Below, piece by piece: positions 9,244 through 16,227 of a stretch of DNA of 64,000 nucleotides. Within the stretch, counting starts at the first letter, position 1. Every line of letters begins with the position of its first letter. Location of the stretch: positions 1,302,001-1,366,000 of the forward strand of contig CAVZBW010000005.1 of assembly GCA_963773635.1 (NCBI GenBank), read 5' to 3'. The notes beneath the pieces are model-generated. The model saw only the letters and a program-made list of their open reading frames with translations, was not told the DNA's origin and made no database searches. Source of the stretch: CAVZBW01 sp963773635. Its GTDB lineage: Bacteria; Actinomycetota; Acidimicrobiia; Acidimicrobiales; RAAP-2. A program made the translations under genes and the position numbers.

Positions 9244-10521
9244 TCACTCGCCGGGTTGGTTCGCACCCTCCCTCGGGGTGGCCGCCAATTCCTCGAGCTC
9301 CGAGCGGACGCTCGCCAGCCGGTCCCATCGGCCGTCGCGCGGGGGTTGGGGCTCCCTTCTCGGTCCCTTGGGGGCCTCCCCGGAGCGAGCGATCTGCCAC
9401 AGCTGGACGTGACCGAGGTCCTTGAGCACCCTCGGACGGAGCGCGACACCCTCGAACTCGTCGGGCGCCTGCGCGCACAGCGTCGCCCAGAACTCGTCCG
9501 ATACGACGACGCTCCCCGGGTTGGCGATGTTCACGATGCGGTGCGCCGTGTTGACGATGGGACCGAAGTAGTCGCCGTCTCGAGCCACCACCGTGCCGAC
9601 GGACAACCCGACACGGACGTCGCTCAGCAGCTCGTCGGCCGCGTAGGTCTCGGCCAACCTCAGGCCGATCCTGGCGGCGGAGAGCGCCCCGTCCACCACG
9701 AACATCACTTCGTCGCCGATCATCTTCACGGCCTGACCGCCGAGCTCGGTCACGATGTCGTGCGATACGTCCTCGAACCGACGGACGACGTCGGCGAGCT
9801 CCTGCGCGGTGAGGTGCTGGCTCAGCAAGGTGAACCCGACCATGTCGGCAAAGCCGACCGCCAGGACCGGGCTCAGCCCCGCCATGTGCCCGCGGACCCG
9901 CAGCAGCATCGCCCGGCGAGCGGCGGCCAGCAGGTGACGCCGCCACACGAACTCGAGCAAGCGGGAGAGCGCCGGCAGCGCCGGGAGGAACAGCCTCGTA
10001 AACCCGTCCGCCGCGATCACCGGATCGTCCGACTCCGATCCGGGGAGGCGTGGGGACATCTGCGCCTCGGCGACGCGCGCCATCGAGGACCCGATCACCC
10101 GGGCCTGGTGCACCGCCGTCTCCACGTCGATCAGCCCGGTTGCGAGGATCGCCTGGAAGAGGCGGGCGGCCTCGATGTCGAAGTCCGTCAGGGTCGCCTC
10201 GTCCTCGGTCATGTCGAGGAAGCCCAGCCCCCTCCAGAATCGACGGATCAGATCGAGGCGCAGCCCGGTGATCTCGGCGACCTCGCGCTGGGTGTAGCGA
10301 CCACCGGCCGGCATCATCATCTTGTCCACCGCCAGGAGGTCGATGACGTCGTCGGCCTCGGCGTCGCGGATCTCCCGCTCGCTCACGCCCGACTGGAGCA
10401 GGAGATCCCGCACCCTGCCAAGGGCCTCCTCGCGCTCGGCGTCGGTTTCCACGTCTGCGCCCGGCTCCTCGTCCGCCTCGGAGTGCGCGGACACGGGCGA
10501 CGCGTCGGGACCTTTGCTCAC
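9244..10521 (-). CDS. class III adenylate cyclase with Rv1264-like regulatory N-domain
   Basis: 425 aa from GTG 10521, chosen because an AGGGGGG ribosome-binding site sits 8 nt upstream. The N-terminal half (about 30-190) contains a MerR-like segment RYTQREVAEITGLRLDLIRRFW and matches the autoinhibitory, pH-sensing domain type known from M. tuberculosis Rv1264. The catalytic domain has FADMVGFT (metal Asp226) and KMIGDE (Lys266, purine specificity; Asp270, second metal Asp), so ATP is the likely substrate. No transmembrane helices are seen. It is divergent from cofC, with a 95-bp gap. Confidence 0.85.
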   Translation of the reverse strand: MSKGPDASPVSAHSEADEEPGADVETDAEREEALGRVRDLLLQSGVSEREIRDAEADDVIDLLAVDKMMMPAGGRYTQREVAEITGLRLDLIRRFWRGLGFLDMTEDEATLTDFDIEAARLFQAILATGLIDVETAVHQARVIGSSMARVAEAQMSPRLPGSESDDPVIAADGFTRLFLPALPALSRLLEFVWRRHLLAAARRAMLLRVRGHMAGLSPVLAVGFADMVGFTLLSQHLTAQELADVVRRFEDVSHDIVTELGGQAVKMIGDEVMFVVDGALSAARIGLRLAETYAADELLSDVRVGLSVGTVVARDGDYFGPIVNTAHRIVNIANPGSVVVSDEFWATLCAQAPDEFEGVALRPRVLKDLGHVQLWQIARSGEAPKGPRREPQPPRDGRWDRLASVRSELEELAATPREGANQPGE

Positions 10522-10603
10522 CTCGAACCCCCCTGGGACAGACTCGGCCTGCGCGAGCCTACGACCGCCTCGGGCGCCCGGGCCGGTCTTGGTCCACGGG
10601 CCG

Positions 10604-10609
10604 TACACT
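10604..10609 (+). promoter_or_regulatory. -10 element TACACT for leaderless cofC
   Basis: TACACT is followed by 7 nt (CTCCGGG) and the ATG of cofC at 10617. There is no other leader. Confidence 0.55.
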
Positions 10610-10616
10610 CTCCGGG

Positions 10617-11321
10617 ATGCTCCGTGGCACGACCGGCGACGGGCGGCCCGGCACCGAGCACCAGGGCGCAGGGCGCGCCGCCGCCGATGGCTCGAGCGGC
10701 GGGCCGCTCGGGTTGGAGGCCGTGCTCGTCCCGGTCAAGGCGTTTGGTCGGGCCAAGGGCAGGCTCAGCGGGGTCCTGACCGAAGAGGGACGGCGACGCC
10801 TCGCCATGGCCATGGCCGAGCACGTGCTCGAGGCGGCTCGTCCGCTGCCGGCGGCCGTCGTGTGCGACGACCGCGAGGTCGCCGACTGGGCACGCCGGCG
10901 CGGAGCGCTCGTCATCTGGGAGCCGGGCCGCGGGCTCAACGGGGCGGTGGAGGCCGGCGTCGAGCACCTCGCGACGATGGGGGTCGAGTACGCCGTCGTC
11001 GCGCACGCGGATCTTCCGCTTCCCGAGGGGCTCGGGGCCATTGGTCGCTTCGACGGCGTGACCCTCGTCCCGGACCATCGCGACGACGGCACCAACGTCG
11101 TCGGACTCCCGACCCGGTGCGGCTTCCGCTTCTCCTATGGCCCCGGCTCGTTCGACCGGCACCGGAGTGCGTGCGCTGCTTCGGGCCTCGAATGGCGCGT
11201 GCTGCGTCATCCGGAGCTAGCGCTCGACATCGACTCGCCGACCGACCTCTGGGCCGACCCTCGCTGGGCCCACCTCATCCAACAGGTCCTGCCCCTCCCG
11301 TCCCAGGGGGACGATCGATGA
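10617..11321 (+). CDS. cofC: 2-phospho-L-lactate / phosphoenolpyruvate guanylyltransferase
   Basis: 234 aa. CofC (FbiD in mycobacteria) activates 2-phospholactate or PEP with GTP for coenzyme F420 synthesis. VLVPVKAFGRAKGRL (residues 36-50) is the nucleotide-binding N-terminal signature; AHADLPLP, the DDGTNVVGLP block and the C-terminal LALDIDSPTDL are all diagnostic. The first about 30 residues are a low-complexity extension; the ATG is supported by the leaderless -10. It overlaps the deacetylase gene by ATGA. No other F420 gene is in the window. Confidence 0.9.
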   Translation: MLRGTTGDGRPGTEHQGAGRAAADGSSGGPLGLEAVLVPVKAFGRAKGRLSGVLTEEGRRRLAMAMAEHVLEAARPLPAAVVCDDREVADWARRRGALVIWEPGRGLNGAVEAGVEHLATMGVEYAVVAHADLPLPEGLGAIGRFDGVTLVPDHRDDGTNVVGLPTRCGFRFSYGPGSFDRHRSACAASGLEWRVLRHPELALDIDSPTDLWADPRWAHLIQQVLPLPSQGDDR

Positions 11322-12103
11322 CCGCCCGACCCCTACCGGTGAACGAGCTGCCCGATACGTCGCCGATCACGTGCGATCTCGAGCCTCCCCGCTCGGCGGT
11401 GGCCGTGGGCGCCCATCCCGACGACATCGACTTCGGCTGTGGGGCGACGCTGGCCAAGTGGGCCGCGACGGGCTGCACGGTGCACTACGTCGTGCTCACC
11501 GACGGAGCGAGGGGCGCGTGGGACCCCGGGGCGGGTCAGGAACAGCTCGCCCTCCGTCGACAGGAGGAGCAGCGCGAGGCCGCTCGACGGATCGGAGCGG
11601 CGGGCGTCACGTTTTGCGGCTGGCCCGACGGCGAGCTCGACAACACGGAGGCGGCGCGCTGGACGCTCAGCCGGATACTGCGCACGCTTCGGCCGGAGGT
11701 CGTGCTCGGCCACGATCCGTGGCGCCGTTACCGGCTCCACCCGGATCACCGCAATGCCGGCTTCCTTCTGACCGATGCACTGGTCAACGCCCGGGACCCG
11801 CTGTTCTTCGCGGACCAGGATCGTCCCGCCCACCGGCCGAGGGCCTTGCTCCTCTGGGAGGCCGACCAACCGAACCACGTCGAGAGGGTGGGCGGCTTCG
11901 AGATGGCCAAGCTCGATGCGCTCTTGGCTCACGAGAGCCAGTACGAGACCACGATGGGGATACCCGAAGGCTCCACGTCCATCGGCGTCGAGCACCCCGC
12001 CGCGGCTCCCTTCCGTGACCGCGTGCTCAGCCAGCTCGACCGCCACGGCGCCCTGGGCGGAGGGCGACCGGGCGAGGCCTTCCACCTCATGGTGGAACTA
12101 TGA
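11318..12103 (+). CDS. PIG-L / LmbE family N-deacetylase
   Basis: 261 aa. The zinc-site motif AHPDDIDFGCGATLAKW begins at about residue 31, and HPDHRNAG supplies the second metal His. The family includes MshB (GlcNAc-Ins deacetylase), Mca and other de-N-acetylases. Coupling to cofC by an ATGA overlap is common in actinobacteria, but the substrate is not settled by sequence. It is cytoplasmic, with no signal peptide. It ends 134 bp before the convergent histone-like gene. Confidence 0.85.
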   Translation: MTARPLPVNELPDTSPITCDLEPPRSAVAVGAHPDDIDFGCGATLAKWAATGCTVHYVVLTDGARGAWDPGAGQEQLALRRQEEQREAARRIGAAGVTFCGWPDGELDNTEAARWTLSRILRTLRPEVVLGHDPWRRYRLHPDHRNAGFLLTDALVNARDPLFFADQDRPAHRPRALLLWEADQPNHVERVGGFEMAKLDALLAHESQYETTMGIPEGSTSIGVEHPAAAPFRDRVLSQLDRHGALGGGRPGEAFHLMVEL

Positions 12104-12181
12104 ATGCCGCCCGTCCACCGGGCCCGTCGGCTGCGGCGGGCGCCCGCTAGCCGTACGGCAGCCGAGCGACCGCAGCGGGAG

Positions 12182-12201
12182 CGAGAGCCATCGGGCTCTC
12201 G
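12182..12201. terminator. hairpin between convergent genes
   Basis: A perfect 8-bp stem (CGAGAGCC / GGCTCTCG) with a 4-nt loop ATCG lies between the PIG-L and histone-like genes, which converge here. There is no T tract, so a role as terminator is inferred from position. Confidence 0.4.
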
Positions 12202-12237
12202 ACCCCCGCCGCAGATCGCAACGACCTACCCGCCGTG

Positions 12238-12687
12238 TCAACCGGCGGCGGGCGCCTTGACCGTGCGCCGGGCGGGACGCTTGGCGGGAGCCCGCTTCGT
12301 CGCCTTCTTCACGGCCTTCTTGGTCGTCCGCTTGGCCGGGGCACGCTTCGCGGCCACCTTCTTGGTCGTCCGCTTGACGGCCTTCTTGGCCGTGCGCTTG
12401 GCCGCGGTACGCCTCGCAGCCACCTTCTTGGTGGACCGCTTGACGGCCTTCTTGACGGCCGCCCGCTTCTTGGTCGTCTTCCTGACGGCCTTCTTGACGG
12501 CCTTCTTGACGGCCTTGCGGGCCGGGGCCCGACGCACTGCCTTCTTCGTCGTGCGCTTGGCCTTCTTGGCCGGGCCCCTCACCGCCTTGCGCGCGGTCGT
12601 CTTCTTGACCGGCCGCTTCGCCACCTTTTTCGTGGTCCGTCTGACGGCCTTCTTGGCCGGCGCTCGCTTCTTTGCGGCTATCGCCAC
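12238..12687 (-). CDS. histone H1-like lysine/alanine-rich nucleoid protein
   Basis: 149 aa from GTG 12687, with a strong AGGAGGTG ribosome-binding site ending 5 nt upstream. The protein is almost entirely Lys, Ala, Arg, Thr and Val in degenerate repeats such as KKAVKRTTKKVA and KRAPAKRT. It has no acidic residues of note and no folded domain such as HU. This is the composition of histone H1/Hc2-like tails and of the C-terminal tail of actinobacterial HupB, and implies an unfolded DNA-binding protein. It is one of the few strongly SD-led genes in the window. It borders the conjugation-like genes. Confidence 0.8.
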   Translation of the reverse strand: MAIAAKKRAPAKKAVRRTTKKVAKRPVKKTTARKAVRGPAKKAKRTTKKAVRRAPARKAVKKAVKKAVRKTTKKRAAVKKAVKRSTKKVAARRTAAKRTAKKAVKRTTKKVAAKRAPAKRTTKKAVKKATKRAPAKRPARRTVKAPAAG

Positions 12688-12710
12688 AGGTGCACCTCCT
12701 AGGTGTAGTG

Positions 12711-13025
12711 CTATATCGAGGTGGAGCCTGCGGCACTTCGACGGCCCGTGGCCACCGGAGTCCGCATCGCTGCACCGCCCTCTTGACTGTCGTCCGCGAC
12801 ACGTGACGAGATGAGCGCGCTCCTCGGACACGCTCGTGATCGCTGGGCGTCCGACAGACCCGTGCCGCAACACAGCGCTACGTGATCCACGACGCGGTCG
12901 ACCGCGACGCGGCGCATGGACATGCCACCGCTGGCGGTCGAGAGCACCATCGTCGTCTTCACATACCCTCCATCGCGATTCGGGTTGTAACAATGAAAGA
13001 GCTTCGAGACGTCCAGGTCAAGCAT
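12711..13025 (-). CDS. uncertain small ORF upstream of the histone-like gene
   Basis: 104 codons, ATG 13025, with a GGAAAAGG sequence just upstream; it ends 23 nt before the histone-like GTG on the same strand. The product begins MLDLDVSKLFHCYNPNRDGG and shows no family I recognise. Codon use is less GC-biased at third positions than neighbouring genes, so it is either foreign or not coding. Overlapping frames exist on the other strand. Listed because its position would make it a leader gene of the histone-like protein. Confidence 0.2.
   Translation of the reverse strand: MLDLDVSKLFHCYNPNRDGGYVKTTMVLSTASGGMSMRRVAVDRVVDHVALCCGTGLSDAQRSRACPRSALISSRVADDSQEGGAAMRTPVATGRRSAAGSTSI
12893..12906. 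repeat. 14-bp perfect palindrome CGCGGTCGACCGCG
   Basis: A perfect dyad with no spacer lies in the noncoding stretch between the histone-like and coupling-protein genes. It could be an operator or part of a transfer origin; nothing further supports either. Confidence 0.4.
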
Positions 13026-13314
13026 TTTGCCTTTTCCGCGCCATGTCGCAATGACGATCACGGTATCCGAGACCGACATCACCACGCACGCTGCCGTTGC
13101 GCGCGAGTCGACTGACGTGAGATGGCGCGACGACCAAACGCTTTGACGCACCGACGCATTTGCGAGTGCCGAGCCGCGACGACCGACGTTGTTTTGCGCG
13201 AAATCCTGTGCGACGGGAGGTCGGCGCGAGGTCACCGAGCGTCCAAACCGTCGGCGCGGCCACGATGCTCTGTACGTGCCGGAGGAGCTCTCGCGCCCGC
13301 CGCAGGGTCCGACC

Positions 13315-14679
13315 GTGCCGACCACAAGGGCCTCCATTGCCGCCCTCCATGCGGCCGCACGAGCCGCCGGTTCCGCCGTCTACCTGGGGAAAGGCGAGGG
13401 TGGCTGGGCCTGGGCCGCTCCGGAACGCCCCACGCTCGTGCTCGGCCCCACCCGCTCGGGAAAGACGTCGTGCGTCATCGTCCCCAACGTCCTCGCGGCG
13501 CCCGGAGCCGTCGTGAGCACCTCCACCAAGCCCGACGTCATGCTGGCGACGGCAACGGCGCGCGCCGCGAGCGGTTGGACCCTCCTCTATGACCCGACGG
13601 GCGAGATCGAACCGGCCGCGGGCGTCGCACACGTGGGATGGTCGCCGGTCAACGCGTGCGTCGAGTGGGACGGAGCGCTCGCGACCGCCAACGCGATGAT
13701 GCGTGCGGCGCAACGAGGGCGTACCGCGGACCACTGGACCGAGCGTGCCACGGCGCTCCTCGCCCCGCTGATGCATGCGGCGTCGCTCACGCATGAGCCG
13801 ATGTCCACGGTGCTGTCATGGGTGGATCGCCATCTCGGCGAGGACGCGCTCGACCGCCTGGGCGAGCGTTGCGGGGAGTCTCATCCGGCCGTCGACGTGC
13901 TGAGCGGCATCCTGAGCACGGATCCGCGCGAGCAGTCCGGTATCTGGTCGACCGCCTCCGGAGCTCTGGCCGCCTACCGGTTCACTTCGACGATCGCGTC
14001 GACGCGACCGCCCTTTCTCGACGTCGCCGGCTTCCTTCAAGGGGCCAACACCCTCTACATCTGCGCGCCCTCACGCATGCAGGAGCTCTACGCGCCCTTG
14101 GTCGTCGGACTGCTCTCCGAGATCCGGGATGCCACCTATCGCCGAGCGCGCGAGCCAGGTCGCAAGCCCCCCGTGCTCCTCGCATTGGACGAAGTCGCCA
14201 ACATCGCCCCGCTACCCGACCTGCCGAGCATCGTCACCGAGGGCGCAGGCCAAGGGTTGCTCACCCTGGCCTGTCTGCAGGATCTGTCGCAGGCGCGTGC
14301 ACGCTGGGGCCGCGACGCCGAGGGCTTCCTGTCGATCTTCGGTTGCACCCTGGTCTTCGGCGGGATCGCCGACATGCCGACGCTCGAGGCCCTCTCCCAG
14401 CTCGCCGGCGAGGAGGAGATTCCCACCCGGACGGTCGGCACCAGCCGGGGCTGGGACGGACGACGGCAGCCGACGCTCAGCGTCTCGACGACCTTCCGGC
14501 GCCGCCTCCCCGTCGACGTGGTCGGGAGGGGCTTGCCGGGTTGTGCCCTGTCGCTCGACGCCGCCAACCGCCTCGGCTGGGTCACCCTCACGCCGAGCTA
14601 CTCCCACCCTCCCTGGGACGGCCTGATCGGGCGGGTCCGCGACGGACGGTCGATGGGAACCGTGGCTCGCGAGCGGTAG
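13315..14679 (+). CDS. VirD4/TraD-like type IV coupling protein
   Basis: 454 aa from GTG 13315 (AGGG 7 nt upstream); GTG 13276 and TTG 13189 are in-frame alternatives. Coupling proteins are hexameric ATPases that feed relaxase-bound DNA to a type IV secretion channel. Walker A is GPTRSGKT (residues 44-51), LLALDEVANIAPLPDLP is Walker B plus the conserved downstream block, and CLQDLSQARARWG and FGGIADMPTLEALS are typical TraM-recognition-domain segments. No N-terminal membrane helices are present, so it is a soluble-type T4CP. It converges on the relaxase gene. Confidence 0.85.
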   Translation: MPTTRASIAALHAAARAAGSAVYLGKGEGGWAWAAPERPTLVLGPTRSGKTSCVIVPNVLAAPGAVVSTSTKPDVMLATATARAASGWTLLYDPTGEIEPAAGVAHVGWSPVNACVEWDGALATANAMMRAAQRGRTADHWTERATALLAPLMHAASLTHEPMSTVLSWVDRHLGEDALDRLGERCGESHPAVDVLSGILSTDPREQSGIWSTASGALAAYRFTSTIASTRPPFLDVAGFLQGANTLYICAPSRMQELYAPLVVGLLSEIRDATYRRAREPGRKPPVLLALDEVANIAPLPDLPSIVTEGAGQGLLTLACLQDLSQARARWGRDAEGFLSIFGCTLVFGGIADMPTLEALSQLAGEEEIPTRTVGTSRGWDGRRQPTLSVSTTFRRRLPVDVVGRGLPGCALSLDAANRLGWVTLTPSYSHPPWDGLIGRVRDGRSMGTVARER

Positions 14680-14732
14680 CGAGGAGCGGCGTCGGGGTTG
14701 GCGTCGGGTAAGCGTCGGGTAGGCGCAAAGCC

Positions 14733-16163
14733 TCAATAGCCGATCCCGCGGAGGTGCGGCTCACGCTCGGCTCGAAGACGACCGAGCACTCGGTTGGTCT
14801 CGTCGATGGAGCGGCACACCGAGAGTTGATGCGCCAGCTGCGCCGGCCCGCCGGCGCGGAGGGCTCCGTGCCCACCGGCGCGCAGCTCACCGACCGGATC
14901 GAGCACGTCCCACCGCAGCCGGTAGGCCTCGATGGCGTCGGCCGCGCGCCGCCAGATGGGCTGTCGCGCCGAGCCCACGGGGCGCGGTCCGAGGAGGTCG
15001 ATGAGGTGCGAGGGCACGAGCACCTCCGAGGGCGAGCGACGCGACTCGGTCACGCCGACGCAATCGTCACGGACCCAGTGGTTCACACTGGCCTCGATCT
15101 CGGCGGCCCGGGCGCCGCCGAGCGCAGCGCCGCCCCAGGCGCGCACCACATCGCGCCGCGTCACGACATGGTGCGCCGAAAGGGCGGCGGCAAGAAACCG
15201 CTCGTCGATCGTGGACGGCGACGCGTCGCCGGATCTGAGGTCGACGCGTCGCTCAAACGAGGGCAGCTCGAGGCCGGCGTGATCGGCGCGCGTCCGCCAG
15301 CGTCCGACACGATCGACGAGCGGCTCGGACGGGTCCTTTGCGTCCCGGGTCTGGGCCCAGGCGACGCGGCCGGCCTCCCACGACGTGGTCGAACGTCGCC
15401 ACAGGTGCTCGGCGATCTCCCCCCGCCTTCGCGAGAACTCCCCGATCACGGTGGGGCCGACGACTCCCGCCTCGAGCTGCCCGCTACGCCGACGAGCCCA
15501 CGCCAGCCCGAGACGATCCGAGAGCTCCCACCGCAGCTCGGCCTCGTAGAGCGTGCCCGCCGCGGCCGCGTGGGCAAAGAGCCCACGACCGTCGGCGACG
15601 GTCCAGCGCCCATCGGCGCCGTGCACGAGGTTGGCCACCACGACGTGGGTGTGCAGATGGGGGTCGCCGGCCCGGCTGGCCCCGTGATCGAAGCAGGCTC
15701 CGACCAGGCCATCGGTCGCGATCACCGTCCTGTCGCCCTCCGCCCACCGCCGGGCCGCCAGGGCCCTGCGCTCGACGTACTCCAGTGCACCGCCGACGGC
15801 CGCCCGGTGTGACTTCATGATCACGTCGGCCACCTCCGGCGGTGCCGTCCCCCAGAGGATGCTGACCGACTTTGGAGCCGAGAAGCAGAGGTCGTAGCCA
15901 CTCACCTCGACGCGGGTGCGGGAGCGCAGCGGCCCGGCCGTCCTCGGATGACGCCCGTCCAGGACCTGCTCCAACTCCGCCCGTCGCACCGGGCCACCCA
16001 GCCCGAGGGACCGCGCCGCGCCGCCGACCCAACGGCCGCGGCCCGAGTCGGTCCAATGGTCGCGGCCGTCCTCATGGGGTCGCCGGGGCGACGGCTCGGG
16101 CCCTTCGTAGTGGGCCAGGTAATAGTCGCCGGAGATGGAGCGGAGACTGGCGACGGTGAGCAT
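14733..16163 (-). CDS. MobF/TrwC-type conjugative relaxase, relaxase domain only
   Basis: 476 aa from ATG 16163 (GGAGGT 7 nt upstream). The relaxase nicks at oriT and carries the strand covalently. Tyr14, Tyr15 and Tyr19 near the N-terminus are candidate catalytic tyrosines; HLHTHVVVANL (169-179) is the HUH metal motif, and YDLCFSAPKSVSILWG is the conserved TrwC block. MobF relaxases usually continue into a RecD-like helicase (about 900 or more aa); here the protein stops soon after the relaxase domain and no helicase is encoded nearby. With the convergent coupling protein it suggests a mobilisation remnant. Confidence 0.85.
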   Translation of the reverse strand: MLTVASLRSISGDYYLAHYEGPEPSPRRPHEDGRDHWTDSGRGRWVGGAARSLGLGGPVRRAELEQVLDGRHPRTAGPLRSRTRVEVSGYDLCFSAPKSVSILWGTAPPEVADVIMKSHRAAVGGALEYVERRALAARRWAEGDRTVIATDGLVGACFDHGASRAGDPHLHTHVVVANLVHGADGRWTVADGRGLFAHAAAAGTLYEAELRWELSDRLGLAWARRRSGQLEAGVVGPTVIGEFSRRRGEIAEHLWRRSTTSWEAGRVAWAQTRDAKDPSEPLVDRVGRWRTRADHAGLELPSFERRVDLRSGDASPSTIDERFLAAALSAHHVVTRRDVVRAWGGAALGGARAAEIEASVNHWVRDDCVGVTESRRSPSEVLVPSHLIDLLGPRPVGSARQPIWRRAADAIEAYRLRWDVLDPVGELRAGGHGALRAGGPAQLAHQLSVCRSIDETNRVLGRLRAEREPHLRGIGY

Positions 16164-16227
16164 GGCCGAGACCTCCGCCGGTGCGCCGACGTGGACACGG
16201 CGCCCGCGGCGGGGTCGGACCAAAAAG

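Larger units (their letters stand above)
12688..13314. other. 627-bp low-coding stretch of atypical composition
   Basis: The stretch between the histone-like gene and the coupling-protein gene has visibly lower GC and runs of A/T (around 12980-13050). It contains a 14-bp perfect palindrome and one weak minus-strand reading frame (12711-13025). No RNA gene or recognised domain is seen. It must contain the histone-like promoter, and could host a transfer origin, though no nic site is recognisable. Confidence 0.4.

Noticed and set aside
13018..13794. Minus-strand ORF over the 5' half of the coupling-protein gene
   Set aside because: It is antisense to the Walker A region of the coupling protein and has no recognisable domain.
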